From Collinsella sp. (GTDB lineage Bacteria; Actinomycetota; Coriobacteriia; Coriobacteriales; Coriobacteriaceae), in the NCBI GenBank assembly GCA_019414045.1, contig DXMW01000012.1:14521-78520 (forward strand): DNA of 64,000 nucleotides, read 5' to 3'. Numbering within the stretch: position 1 is the stretch's first letter; each line of letters opens with the position of its first letter. A model generated the notes under the pieces. The model was not told where the DNA came from. It searched no databases and worked only from the letters and a program-made list of their open reading frames with translations. Positions 42,641 through 51,854 of the stretch are shown in pieces. A program made the position numbers and the translations under genes.

Positions 42641-43856
42641 GGGTATCGACCTCCTTCGCCGAGCCTCGGCCATCCGCGCCCGCCATAGCGCCGCTGCAAG
42701 AAGCGCCGCCCCGTTCGTCGGGTTCGCCTTCGCCCGATGCACCTTCCGCCCGAAGTGCGCGGCTGAACGCCATCGCAAGCCGGGCATTCTCCTTGCGCGT
42801 GCGCACCGCGACGCGGCACCAGAAACGGGACAGTACCGAAAACGAGTCGCACGTGCGGACCAAAACCCCCTGTTTATACAGGCGCTCGGGGATGTCTTTC
42901 GCCGGCGTGCGGACTAAAAGGAAGTTCGCATCCGATGGCACGACGGAAAGCCCGAGCGAGGAGAGCTCGTGGGAAAGCCACGCTCGCTCACCCGCCAATA
43001 CATCGCGCGTGCGCGAGACGTATTCAACGTCTTCCAGGGCGGCGATGCCCGCGGCCTCGGCGACCGAGGAGACGGGCCACGCCTGCCCCGCCCGGCGAAT
43101 CCCCTCGATGAGTTGGGCGTTTCCGCTGATCAGATATCCCAGCCGCAAGCCCGCCATTCCGTAGAGCTTGGTGAACGCGGAGAGCACGGCCACATGGCGC
43201 GAACACGCGGCGCGTGCGGCCACGCTCCTTTCGCGGGCGTCGGGCGCAAATCCGAGGAAGCACTCGTCCACGACGAGCAGAGCGCCCACCTGCTCGCAGC
43301 GGCAAGCCGCGGCATCGATCACGCTGGGGTCGACGAGACGCCCCGTCGGGTTGTTCGGATTGCAGAGGTACGCCACGTCTCCCGGCCTCTCGATCGCGCG
43401 GGCGAAGGAGGCGGGCACGTCGAAGTCGTCCGCTTCGGAGAGCGGGAACTCCTGCACGCATGCGCCGTAGTACGATGCCGCCTCCGCATATTCAGAGAAC
43501 GTCGGCGCGCACACGACGATGCGTTTCGGGCGCACCGCCGCGGCGAGCCGCCAGATGATGTCGGACGCGCCCGCGCCGCAGACGATAGTATCTTCGGGAA
43601 TGCCCTGGGCGCGCGCTAGGGCGCGAACGAGGGCGAGGCTTTCCCTATCGGGGTAGGCGTCGATTCGAGAAAGCGCCTTGCAAGCTGCGGCGACGGCGCG
43701 CGGCGAGGGGCCTGCCGGATTCACGTTCACCGAGAAGTCAATGAGGTCGGAGGCGCCCCCTTCGCAAGCGATGCCGAGCGATTGCGTGCTACCCCCATGC
43801 GCACGGGCACGCAGGATTCCCCCGGCAGCCCGGGGCGCGACGTGATCTTCCCTCAT
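42633..43856 (-). CDS. cobD: L-threonine-phosphate decarboxylase CobD
   Basis: A 407-residue PLP enzyme of the aminotransferase class I/II fold that makes (R)-1-amino-2-propanol phosphate for the nucleotide loop. The N-terminus is HGGST...IDFSVNVNPAGPS; NPNNPTGRLV, VVDECFLGF and the PLP lysine in SAFTKLYGMAGLRLGYL follow. It starts at ATG 43856, overlapping the cbiB stop by 4 nt. The Gly/Ser/Ala-rich tail beyond about residue 370 is unusual and looks unstructured. A histidinol-phosphate aminotransferase is an alternative by homology, but context favours CobD. Confidence 0.92.
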   Translation of the reverse strand: MREDHVAPRAAGGILRARAHGGSTQSLGIACEGGASDLIDFSVNVNPAGPSPRAVAAACKALSRIDAYPDRESLALVRALARAQGIPEDTIVCGAGASDIIWRLAAAVRPKRIVVCAPTFSEYAEAASYYGACVQEFPLSEADDFDVPASFARAIERPGDVAYLCNPNNPTGRLVDPSVIDAAACRCEQVGALLVVDECFLGFAPDARERSVAARAACSRHVAVLSAFTKLYGMAGLRLGYLISGNAQLIEGIRRAGQAWPVSSVAEAAGIAALEDVEYVSRTRDVLAGERAWLSHELSSLGLSVVPSDANFLLVRTPAKDIPERLYKQGVLVRTCDSFSVLSRFWCRVAVRTRKENARLAMAFSRALRAEGASGEGEPDERGGASCSGAMAGADGRGSAKEVDTRG

Positions 43857-44830
43857 GCCATCGCCCCCACGGCGAGCACGACCGCCGCGCGCGCAGCACC
43901 GAAGACGACAAGCGCGCATACGGACGCGGCGAGCATGAGCCTTGTCGCCCGGGCGATGTCGCCCCACTCGATTTCGCGGGACGCGTCGCCTATCGTCGGT
44001 TTCTCAACGAGCTTGCCAAAATACACCGCGGGTCCTGCCAGGCGCAGCCCGAGCGCGCCCGCGCACGCTGACTCAGTCTGTGCCGCGTTCGGGCTCGCAT
44101 GGCGACGCCTGTCGCGGCGCCAGATGCGCGCCGCCCCGCGCGCGTCGAGCCCGACGATCGGGCACACGGCGATCATGATCAGGGCCGATAAGCGCGAGGG
44201 AATCCAGTTCACCGCATCGTCGAGGCGCGCCGAGGCGCAGCCGAAGTCGATGTAGCGCTCGTTTTTGTAGCCCACCATGCTGTCGAGCGTGTTCACTGCC
44301 TTGTACGCCATGCCCAAGGGCGCACCCCCGATCATAAGGTAGAAAAGCGGCGCGATGACGCCGTCGCTCGCGTTCTCCGCCACCGTTTCCACGGCGGCGC
44401 GCGCGACGCCCTGCTCGTCGAGAACAGACGTGTCGCGTCCCACGATGAGCCCGACGGCTTCGCGCGCCGCGACAAGGCCGCTCCTCGAGAACGCACGGGC
44501 CACGGCCAGGCTCTGGCGGCGCAGCTCGCATGCCGCGAGAATCTGATAGCTCGCCCATGCCTCGGCCACGAAGCGCAGGCCGGAGTGAACCATGCCGCAA
44601 AGATGCAGGATTCCCCAGGTCAAAAGCCCACACGCAAGCGGAAGCGCCACGGCGAGCACAAGCCCTGCGGCGCGCGTGCCCGCGGACGTTTGCGGGAATG
44701 CGCCCCGCAGGCGGCCTTCGGCCCACGTGATCGCGCGCCCCATGGCGACGACGGGATGGGGAAGCCAGCGCGGGTCGCCGAAGGCAAGGTCGGCCGCGAA
44801 CCCGGCGGCGACGGCAAGAATCGTCATCAC
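43853..44830 (-). CDS. cbiB: Adenosylcobinamide-phosphate synthase
   Basis: A 325-residue integral membrane protein (CbiB/CobD-Pseudomonas) that joins aminopropanol phosphate to adenosylcobyric acid. Visible motifs are DLAFGDPRWLPHPVVAMGR at the N-terminus, GRDTSVLDEQGVARAAVETVAENASDG, and YKAVNTLDSMVGYKNERYIDFG. Several hydrophobic segments flank them. ATGA overlap with the upstream cobU'-cobC gene and with cobD shows tight coupling. Confidence 0.95.
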   Translation of the reverse strand: MMTILAVAAGFAADLAFGDPRWLPHPVVAMGRAITWAEGRLRGAFPQTSAGTRAAGLVLAVALPLACGLLTWGILHLCGMVHSGLRFVAEAWASYQILAACELRRQSLAVARAFSRSGLVAAREAVGLIVGRDTSVLDEQGVARAAVETVAENASDGVIAPLFYLMIGGAPLGMAYKAVNTLDSMVGYKNERYIDFGCASARLDDAVNWIPSRLSALIMIAVCPIVGLDARGAARIWRRDRRRHASPNAAQTESACAGALGLRLAGPAVYFGKLVEKPTIGDASREIEWGDIARATRLMLAASVCALVVFGAARAAVVLAVGAMA

Positions 44831-45828
44831 CGGGCATCGCCCCCCGAAACGGGGCGAACATCACGAAGGCAGCGCCCATCCCAGGTGGCGGCCCATGCGC
44901 CGCCCGGCTCGGTATGCACGTCGAAGTATCCAATTTTCGGGACAGCTAACTCGGAGAGCAGCGCTTTCACGGTACCCGCGTGAACGACGAAGACGGCGCG
45001 CCCACTCCCCTGGGCACGCTCCGATTTGCACGCCTCCCGAAACGCCGCGACGACGCGGCGGGTGAAATCGCTCTTGCCCTCGCCATGCGGGCAGCGCGTC
45101 TCGCACCAGGAGTCTACCCAGGCGCGGTAGCGCGCATCCTCTTTAAGCTCGGCGGCGCTTCGTCCCTCGAAGTCGCCGAAATCCATCTCGCGCAGACCGG
45201 GGCACGCCATGAGCTCCGCGTTCGGGAAGAGGATGCGCGCCGTCTGGTCGGTGCGGGCCATGCCGCTGGTGATAACACGGAACACGTCACGATAGCATGC
45301 GAGGTCGCGCAAAGCGCGCTCGCCCGCGCTCGACAGGGGCTCGTCGGTGCCCGCCCCGCTGTAGCGATGGTCTTCCGTGCCCGCCGTGGCACCATGGCGC
45401 ACGAAGACGACTTCCAAAGGCGCGCCCGCGCCCTGCGTCCCTCGAGGCGCATCATCAAGGTTTCCCTTGATGACCTGGGGAATCCCGCACGTCATGCGCA
45501 CGACGACGTCGGCGCGCGCAGCGAGCGCGCATCCCAGGCGCCCCGCGCGCTCGCGCCATTGGGCGTCTTCCGCACGCATAGGGACGACCCCCGAGCCGAC
45601 CAAGGACAGAATCACTACGTCGAAGCCGATCAGCCGCTCGAGCGCCCGGTCAGCGTCGAGCGCGCGTACGAGTTCCTCAGCACAGTAAGCGACACGGCCG
45701 GCAAAAGCCGCGGGCACGCCGCCCTCCGCAAACTGCGCCGCGTCGACGAAATCGTCCGCCGCGAACCCGAGCTTTTCGCGCACGAAGGTCCTCTTCCCGG
45801 AATGCGCGCCACCTACCACGAGCATCAT
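44827..45828 (-). CDS. CobU-like P-loop domain fused to CobC-type histidine phosphatase
   Basis: A 333-residue two-domain protein. Residues 1-150 resemble CobU (MLVVGGAHSGKRTF P-loop; GSGVVPMRAED and ADVVVRMTCGIPQVIKG near the end) but lack the RHRxxR segment with the guanylylated His of true CobU. Residues 165-333 are an alpha-ribazole-phosphatase-like domain: VVFVRHGATAG, SSAGERALRDL, REMDFGDFEGRS and the second His in FVVHAGTVKAL. The phosphatase would remove the 5' phosphate from the lower ligand nucleotide. The N-terminal half may be regulatory or a degenerate kinase, since a separate intact cobU lies two genes upstream. Confidence 0.88.
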   Translation of the reverse strand: MMLVVGGAHSGKRTFVREKLGFAADDFVDAAQFAEGGVPAAFAGRVAYCAEELVRALDADRALERLIGFDVVILSLVGSGVVPMRAEDAQWRERAGRLGCALAARADVVVRMTCGIPQVIKGNLDDAPRGTQGAGAPLEVVFVRHGATAGTEDHRYSGAGTDEPLSSAGERALRDLACYRDVFRVITSGMARTDQTARILFPNAELMACPGLREMDFGDFEGRSAAELKEDARYRAWVDSWCETRCPHGEGKSDFTRRVVAAFREACKSERAQGSGRAVFVVHAGTVKALLSELAVPKIGYFDVHTEPGGAWAATWDGRCLRDVRPVSGGDAR

Positions 45829-46592
45829 AGGAGCATGCCCCCCGCCACCAGCATGGCAAGCATCGCGAGCTCGGCCCATTGCAGAAACCATCCGGCCAAA
45901 TCCCCCGTCACCCCGCCGAAGCGGGACAGGGCAACATGGCGGTACCACGCGAGCGCCAAAAGCCCCGCCACCGCCATAAGGGCGCCGACGGCCTGAGCGC
46001 ACGCGACCATCCCTGCAGCCGAAGCCGCAGCGAAAGCGCAAAGCGGCACGACGATCGCCGCGCGCTTCTTAGCAGGCGAGAGCCCCGCGGCCATGCCGTC
46101 CGCACGCGCGGCAGGCCAGCATTCAACGGCGAGCCCCGAAAGCGAGCGGGAGAACACGAGCGAGCACAGAAGCGCGAGGAACGCCCCCGCCGTAAGCGGC
46201 AGCGCGGTGAACAGGGAAAACTGCAGAATAAGGTACACAACAACACCGATGACCCCGAAGGCGCCCGCCCGCGGGTCGTGCATGATCTCGAGTTTTCGCT
46301 CGCGCGGGGCCCAACTTGCAAGCGCATCGGAGGTGTCGCAGAGCCCGTCTAAGTGGATGCCTCCCGTCACCGCCACAGGCAGCGCCACGAGCACGGCCGC
46401 GACGATGGTCGCGGGCACGCCGAGCAGGTTCGCAACGTGTCCCCACGCCGTCATGAGGAACCCTTCCGCAAGGCCCACCAGGGGAAACGCGGCAAGCGCA
46501 TGGGTTGACCCGAAATCGGTCCAGGCTGATTTCGGGACGGGGATGCGCGAGAACGTTCCGAACGCCGCGCCGATTGCCTCTGCTATCTTCAC
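45825..46592 (-). CDS. cobS: Adenosylcobinamide-GDP ribazoletransferase (cobalamin synthase)
   Basis: A 255-residue polytopic membrane enzyme that joins adenosylcobinamide-GDP and alpha-ribazole. It has the family features TFSRIPVP near the N-terminus, GGIHLDGLCDTSDALASWAPRERKLEIMHDPRAGAFG (metal-binding Asp residues), and RFGGVTGDLAGW near the C-terminus, with several hydrophobic helices. ATGA overlaps with cobU before and the cobU'/cobC fusion after. Confidence 0.95.
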   Translation of the reverse strand: MKIAEAIGAAFGTFSRIPVPKSAWTDFGSTHALAAFPLVGLAEGFLMTAWGHVANLLGVPATIVAAVLVALPVAVTGGIHLDGLCDTSDALASWAPRERKLEIMHDPRAGAFGVIGVVVYLILQFSLFTALPLTAGAFLALLCSLVFSRSLSGLAVECWPAARADGMAAGLSPAKKRAAIVVPLCAFAAASAAGMVACAQAVGALMAVAGLLALAWYRHVALSRFGGVTGDLAGWFLQWAELAMLAMLVAGGMLL

Positions 46593-47137
46593 CTTGTAGG
46601 TCCTTCACCTTTCATCCACACGGGAATCCCGCATACCACTTCGACTGCGCGGTCGGCCAGCGCCGCCACGCCCGCGTTCACGCGCGCGAGCGCGCGCCTC
46701 CATGCCTCGGTCCCCTCATCGTAGCGCATCCCATCGGCGAACACGTCGACGGTGACCACCACCGTATACGCAGCGGCCTGAGCGAGCCGTTCGATGCCTC
46801 CGAGTACCTCGCGCGCCGCAGCGTCGGGGTCACGTGGGGACAAGCCGCCTTCCGCGAAAAGCTCGTTCGCAACCAGGTTGCCCACGTCCTCCAAAAGAAG
46901 CGTGCAGCCGCGCGGAAGCCCGGGCACTGCGTCGCCCACGTCACGCGTGCGCTCGAGGGTGGAAAACCCCTTGCCCTCGCGCAGCGCCCGATGGCGCGCG
47001 ATGCGGCGGGCGCCCTCTTCCCCGAAGGGCTCCATCGTTGCCAGGTACACGCGGGGGCCGTCGTGCCCGAGGCACAGGGACTCGGCGTAGGCGCTCTTGC
47101 CGCTCGCGGCGGCGCCGATGACGAGCGTCACCGTCAT
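46589..47137 (-). CDS. cobU: Adenosylcobinamide kinase / guanylyltransferase
   Basis: A 182-residue CobU enzyme. It has the P-loop GAAASGKSAYAES, VYLATMEPFGEEGARRIARHRALREGKG (with the RHR motif that carries the guanylylated His), LLLEDVGNLVANELF and VVCGIPVWMKG at the C-terminus. It phosphorylates adenosylcobinamide and then makes the GDP derivative used by CobS. Starts at ATG 47137 overlapping the cobT stop by 4 nt. A longer upstream frame exists only as a shadow of cobT. Confidence 0.94.
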   Translation of the reverse strand: MTVTLVIGAAASGKSAYAESLCLGHDGPRVYLATMEPFGEEGARRIARHRALREGKGFSTLERTRDVGDAVPGLPRGCTLLLEDVGNLVANELFAEGGLSPRDPDAAAREVLGGIERLAQAAAYTVVVTVDVFADGMRYDEGTEAWRRALARVNAGVAALADRAVEVVCGIPVWMKGEGPTR

Positions 47138-48276
47138 TTCCCGGCCTCGAAATGCTCGTAAGCAGCCATGCCAGTCGCCGTGAACGTCTTCCCATCCCGG
47201 TATACGCGCAGCGCCGAATCCAGAAGGGGCAGATACGCCATGGCGCCCGCGCCCTCGCCCAAGTGCATGCCTGCGTCGAGGGGTGCCTTTATGCCGAGCT
47301 CGAGAAGGAGCTCCCGGCTTGCGGGTTCGCTTGATGCGTGGGTGCCCACGAGGTAGCCCAAGGCGTTGGGGCACAGGCGCGCCGCGCACAGAGCCGCCGT
47401 GCAGGATATGACCCCGTCGAGGAGCGCCGGAGCCTTCGAGGCCGCGGCCCCCAGGTAGAAGCCGCACATCGCCGCGATGTCGAAGCCGCCCACCTTCGAG
47501 AGCACGTCGATCGGGTCGGCGGGATCGGGCGAGTTCGCGTCGATAGCGCGCTCGACCACGTCGCGCTTGCGCGCGAGCGAGGCGTCCGAGAGCCCCGCGC
47601 CGCGCCCGACGAGGCTCCGCGCGTCCGCCCGGATGAGCACTGCGGCCACCGCCGCCGAGGTGGTCGTGTTGCCGATGCCCATCTCGCCCGCGGCGAGAAG
47701 GCGCACGCCGGCGCGGGCAAGCCCGCACGCGACGGCGATTCCGACCTCGATCGCGCGCACGGCCCCATCTCGAGACATAGCGGGGCCGTGCGCGATGTTG
47801 CCACTCCCCCGCCGCACGTTCGCGCGCACCATGCGCGCGTCTTCTATGCCCCGGGCCATACCCACGTCGACGGGCACGACCTCGGCACCCGCGAACGCCG
47901 CCATGCGGCAGGCGCTCGTGGCCCCCTCGCACATGTTGCGCGCGACGGCTCGCGTCACGTCTTGCCCGCTTTGCGACACGCCTTCGGCAACGACCCCGTT
48001 GTCGGAGAAGAATACCGCGAGCGCACGGGGAAACTCGGCCACCTCGGCGCTCCCCTGAGCTGCGGCGATACGCGCGACGGCGTCTTCAAAGTCGCCCAAT
48101 CCCCCCAAGGGGTGCGCGATGGAGTCCCACGCGGCGTACGCGGCGGCGCGGGCGCACTCGTCTGCGGGCGCGATGCCGGAGAGCGCGGCTTCGAGCACGG
48201 CGCCCGGCGCCGACGAGAACGCGCGCTCGACTTCCTCGCGGATGCAGGCAAGCGCGGTTTCGGTTGCTTCAGCCAT
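47134..48276 (-). CDS. cobT: Nicotinate-nucleotide--dimethylbenzimidazole phosphoribosyltransferase
   Basis: A 380-residue enzyme that activates the lower ligand base to its alpha-ribotide. Landmarks: LGDFEDAVARIAAAQG, FFSDNGVVAEGVSQSGQDVT (base-binding region), GEMGIGNTTTSAAV, VGRGAGLSD, KVGGFDIAAMCGFYLGAA and the catalytic Glu in HLGEGAGAM. Slightly longer than the usual 350 residues. It starts at ATG 48276 with an 8-nt overlap of cbiA. Its base specificity cannot be told; bluB or bza genes are absent from this window. Confidence 0.94.
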   Translation of the reverse strand: MAEATETALACIREEVERAFSSAPGAVLEAALSGIAPADECARAAAYAAWDSIAHPLGGLGDFEDAVARIAAAQGSAEVAEFPRALAVFFSDNGVVAEGVSQSGQDVTRAVARNMCEGATSACRMAAFAGAEVVPVDVGMARGIEDARMVRANVRRGSGNIAHGPAMSRDGAVRAIEVGIAVACGLARAGVRLLAAGEMGIGNTTTSAAVAAVLIRADARSLVGRGAGLSDASLARKRDVVERAIDANSPDPADPIDVLSKVGGFDIAAMCGFYLGAAASKAPALLDGVISCTAALCAARLCPNALGYLVGTHASSEPASRELLLELGIKAPLDAGMHLGEGAGAMAYLPLLDSALRVYRDGKTFTATGMAAYEHFEAGK

Positions 48277-49651
48277 GCCGTCTCCTCTCTGCAAACGACG
48301 CTGCGGCAGACGCGAACGAGCGTGCAACGTCGGGGTTCGCAGGATAGTACACATGCGGGAAGCCCGCAACCAGGGACGGGGTGGTCGTCATGCACGGCCG
48401 GCCCTTGTCGCGCCGGGGCTTCTGCGCCCAGAAGTCGCCGCCCGGGCAGGTGGACTGCCAGTAGTGGAACTCGTGCGCGCGGATGCGTGTGCCGCGCGGC
48501 CCGTAGAGCCCGTCGCGTTGGGAAGTGAGCTCCACGTACCCGAAATGGGACAGCCTTCCCCCATTCTCGCTTGCGCCCTCAAGGGCGCCCGCAACAGGCC
48601 AGCGCCGCCCCTCGCTATCGGCGATTTCGCGCTGCAGGTACAGAAACCCACCGCATTCGGCGACCGTCGGCATGCCGGATTCCACCGCGCGCCGCACCGC
48701 CTCGCGCATCGGCGCGTTCTCGGAGAGCTGCCGCGCATGGAGCTCCGGGTAGCCGCCCCCCAGATAGAGGGCGCTTGTCCCCCGGGGCAACTCGCTATCA
48801 CACAGGGGGCTGAAAAAGGCCAGCTCGCAACCCAGGTCCTCGAGCGCGCGCAGGTTCTCCTCGTAGTAGAACGAGAACGCCTCGTCACGCGCGACGGCGA
48901 CGATGGGCCGCGTTCCCGCGATCGGCTCCAACCGGTAAGGTTCCTCGCGGATATCGGGTGCCGTCGCCGCTATTTCGAGCAAGCGGTCGACGTCGACGCT
49001 CTTTTCCACCAGCTCGGCCATCTTGTCGATGCGCGCGGAGAGCTGCTCGACCTCGTCGGCGGTCACAAGCCCCAGATGCCGGCTTTTGAGCGAGAACGTC
49101 TCGTCGGCGGGGATATTCCCCAAAACCGCGACGCCCGTGTGCTTCTCGATCGCAGGCGCCGCGTAGGCGCAGGCAGCGGCGCTCGTCTTGTTCAGCACGA
49201 CGCCGCGCACGTTCGCACAAGGCAGGAACTCGGCGATGCCGCGGATTACGGCGGCGAGCGATAAAGACGCCCCGCGCCCGTTCACCACTAAAACGACCGG
49301 CGTTTCCGTGTCGCGCGCAACCTGGTAGCTGCTCGCTTCGGCCACGCCGGGCGCCATGCCGTCGTAGAAGCCCATGACCCCCTCGAGCACCGCGACATCC
49401 GCACCCGCGGCACCGCGTGCGAGCAGGGCGCGCAGCGTCGGGGCGTCAGCGAAGAAGCCGTCTAAGTTGCCCGAGCGCGCACCCACGACGCGGCGGTGAA
49501 AGAGCGGGTCAATGTAGTCGGGGCCGCATTTGAAGGCCGCGCATGCAAGGCCGCGACGCGCGAGCGCGCGCAGGAGCGCGCACGTGACGACCGTCTTGCC
49601 GCTCCCGCTCGAGGGCGCAGCGACCATGAAGCGCGGGATGGACGTGCTCAC
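48269..49651 (-). CDS. cbiA: Cobyrinic acid a,c-diamide synthase
   Basis: A 460-residue glutamine-dependent amidase. The N-terminal P-loop domain has APSSGSGKTVVTC, FKCGPDYIDPLFH and EGVMGFYDG. The C-terminal amidotransferase domain has ALYLGGGYPELHA, AECGGFLYLQ (nucleophile Cys) and HEFHYW. It amidates the a and c side chains of Co-cobyrinate. Start is GTG 49651, overlapping the cobL stop as GTGA. Confidence 0.95.
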   Translation of the reverse strand: MSTSIPRFMVAAPSSGSGKTVVTCALLRALARRGLACAAFKCGPDYIDPLFHRRVVGARSGNLDGFFADAPTLRALLARGAAGADVAVLEGVMGFYDGMAPGVAEASSYQVARDTETPVVLVVNGRGASLSLAAVIRGIAEFLPCANVRGVVLNKTSAAACAYAAPAIEKHTGVAVLGNIPADETFSLKSRHLGLVTADEVEQLSARIDKMAELVEKSVDVDRLLEIAATAPDIREEPYRLEPIAGTRPIVAVARDEAFSFYYEENLRALEDLGCELAFFSPLCDSELPRGTSALYLGGGYPELHARQLSENAPMREAVRRAVESGMPTVAECGGFLYLQREIADSEGRRWPVAGALEGASENGGRLSHFGYVELTSQRDGLYGPRGTRIRAHEFHYWQSTCPGGDFWAQKPRRDKGRPCMTTTPSLVAGFPHVYYPANPDVARSFASAAASFAERRRHG

Positions 49652-51120
49652 CGGGCACCGCCTTCCCCGCCTGCGGCGTTGCAGTTAGCAAGCGAGACCA
49701 CCTCAACGGATGGTTTCCCCTCGGTAGAGGGGTCCTCCCCGACAGGCGACTCAACAAGCGCCCCGACATCGGCAAGCTCCTCGGCATCCGCGCCCGCACC
49801 ACGCGCGCTGACGAGGAACACGGGGTTTTGTGCCTTCATAAGATGGTGCGAGCCTACAGCCTCGGCGCGGGCGGCCGACACCTGGCAGGCCTCGAACCCC
49901 TTAAAGCGCGAACCCGAGAGGAGCGCGCACGCCTCGGTGAGCGTCTCAACGGTTACGCATGGGACGCACAGGCGAACCTGCGAGTTCTTCTCGAGCGCCG
50001 CCTCCACGATGGAGGGAAGCTCGCCCGCGCTCCCGCCGACGAACACGGCGTCGGGGACGGGCAGTTTCGCGAGCGCTTCGGGGGCAACACCGGGGACCGC
50101 ATGCACGTTGCCGCACCCGAATGCATCCGCGTTCTCTCGGATGAGCCGCACGCCGGCCGCGTTGCGCTCGACCGCCCATACCGACCCCGCTCGCGCGACG
50201 AGCGCCGCCTCGATCGACACGCTCCCCGTGCCGGCGCCGACATCCCACACGGTGTCGGTCGCGGTAAGGCGCAGCTTCGCGAGCGCGACGGCGCGCACCT
50301 CCTGCTTGGTCATGGGAACGTCGCCGCGGATGAAGAGCTCGTCGGGAATGCCCGAGGAAGCGTACGGCCAGCGGGAGCTCGCGGCGCGGGATGCGCCCGC
50401 AGAGTCCGCCGCGAAAGAAGCCGCCGCGGGCGCAAACGCGCCGGCCGGCGCCTCGGAGGCTGCGCTAGAGTTCGCAGGCGACCCGGCGCAGCCTGCGAAC
50501 TCGATAAGCATCACGTTCAAGTCGTCGAACGTCTGACCTGCGATTTCACTTGCGGTCGCGCAGGTGATGCGCTCGTCGGGGTACGACAGGCGCTCGGCCA
50601 CCGTCACGCGCGCGTCCTCAAAGCCCGCCTGCACAAGCTCGCCCGAAAGCCGCGAGGGGTCTTCCCCGCCCGACGTGGCGAGGAAGAGCTCACCTGTGCG
50701 CTCGGCCTCGGCCACGATGTCGCACGCCACGCCGTGAGCACTCACGAAGCGCCAATCCTGCCATGGACGCGCGAGGCGCGCGGCGAGATACGACGCTGAG
50801 CTTATGCCGGGAATGACGCGCACGTCCACCTGCGCGTCGCCGGAGAGCGCCTCCACCAGGCGGCGCGCGCCGCTGAACAGCCCCACATCGCCCGTCATCA
50901 CGACCACGGCGCGCTGCCACGACGCCGCATCGGTGAGCGCGGCGACGATGTCCGCCGTTTTCACGAGCTCGCATCTCACCACGTCGGGCGGCACGTCGAT
51001 GCCGACAAGCGCGCGATGAGCGCCGATGACCACGTCGGCGATGTTGATCGCGTCGAGCGCCGCGCGCGAGAGCAAGTCGGGGTTTCCGGGCCCCGCCCCG
51101 ATGATCGTTACATTTCGCAT
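49648..51120 (-). CDS. cobL: Bifunctional cobalt-precorrin-7 methyltransferase/decarboxylase (CbiE-CbiT fusion)
   Basis: A 490-residue fusion. Residues 1-205 are CbiE, a tetrapyrrole methylase (IIGAGPGNPDLLS, VVMTGDVGLFSGA, VRVIPGISSASYLAARL). Residues 209-257 form a Ser/Ala-rich linker. Residues 258-420 are CbiT, with IPDELFIRGDVPMTKQEVRAVAL and the SAM-binding VWDVGAGTGSVSIEAA. A 60-residue C-terminal extension of no clear family follows. The protein methylates C5 and C15 and removes the ring-C acetate carboxylate. Start ATG 51120 overlaps the cbiH end by 13 nt. Confidence 0.93.
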   Translation of the reverse strand: MRNVTIIGAGPGNPDLLSRAALDAINIADVVIGAHRALVGIDVPPDVVRCELVKTADIVAALTDAASWQRAVVVMTGDVGLFSGARRLVEALSGDAQVDVRVIPGISSASYLAARLARPWQDWRFVSAHGVACDIVAEAERTGELFLATSGGEDPSRLSGELVQAGFEDARVTVAERLSYPDERITCATASEIAGQTFDDLNVMLIEFAGCAGSPANSSAASEAPAGAFAPAAASFAADSAGASRAASSRWPYASSGIPDELFIRGDVPMTKQEVRAVALAKLRLTATDTVWDVGAGTGSVSIEAALVARAGSVWAVERNAAGVRLIRENADAFGCGNVHAVPGVAPEALAKLPVPDAVFVGGSAGELPSIVEAALEKNSQVRLCVPCVTVETLTEACALLSGSRFKGFEACQVSAARAEAVGSHHLMKAQNPVFLVSARGAGADAEELADVGALVESPVGEDPSTEGKPSVEVVSLANCNAAGGEGGAR

Positions 51121-51854
51121 GGAATCTCCCGATACCCGCGCGGCGTGACCATACGGCCGCCTACGCGCTTCGTGTCCGCGTTGCCGACGAACACGGTGGT
51201 GAACATGTCGGCATCGAACTCCCCCAGCTCGGAGAGCCTGCACATGCCCGACTGCTGCCCCTCGCGCCCGATGTTGCGTACCCAGCCGCAGAGCGTGTCG
51301 GGGGCCTTCCATTCGAGCATAATCTTCGCCGCGCGCGAGAGCCTGTCGGCGCGCTTTCTGCTGCGCGGGTTGTACAAACAGATGCAGAAGTCGGCGCTCG
51401 CCACGGCGGCGAGCCTGCGCTCGATGACCTCCCACGGCGTGAGCAGGTCGGAGAGCGACACGACCGCGAAGTCGTGGGCAAGCGGGGCGCCGAGCACCGC
51501 CGACCCGCTCTGAGCCGCGGTGGCCCCGGCGATAACTTCCACGTCTACATCGGGGTAGTCCTCAGCAAGCTCCAGCACGGGGCTCGCCATGCCGTACACA
51601 CCCGCGTCACCGCTGCACACGAGCGCCACGGCTTCTCCGCTCTGCGCGCGCGAAAGCGCCAGGCGGCACCGTTCGACCTCGTGCATCATCGGCGTCGCGA
51701 GATGCGCCGCGTCGGGCACGGCGGCGAGCGCGAGCTCCACGTATTTCGTGTACCCCACAACGATGTCAGCCGCCTCGAGCGCGCGCCGAGCCGCAATCGT
51801 CATGCCGTCGGGGGCGCCCGGGCCGATCCCCACCACGAAGAGCTTTCCCATCAC
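51108..51854 (-). CDS. cbiH: Cobalt-precorrin-3 C17-methyltransferase
   Basis: A 248-residue CbiH/CobJ tetrapyrrole methylase, the ring-contraction enzyme. It shows VVGIGPGAPDGMTIAARRAL, ALVCSGDAGVYGMASPVLEL, VEVIAGATAAQSGSAVLGAPLAHDF, VVSLSDLLTPWEVIERRLAA, FCICLYNPRSRKRAD and TTVFVGNADTKRV. All are close to family consensus. ATGA overlap with cbiG. Confidence 0.94.
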   Translation of the reverse strand: MMGKLFVVGIGPGAPDGMTIAARRALEAADIVVGYTKYVELALAAVPDAAHLATPMMHEVERCRLALSRAQSGEAVALVCSGDAGVYGMASPVLELAEDYPDVDVEVIAGATAAQSGSAVLGAPLAHDFAVVSLSDLLTPWEVIERRLAAVASADFCICLYNPRSRKRADRLSRAAKIMLEWKAPDTLCGWVRNIGREGQQSGMCRLSELGEFDADMFTTVFVGNADTKRVGGRMVTPRGYREIPCEM

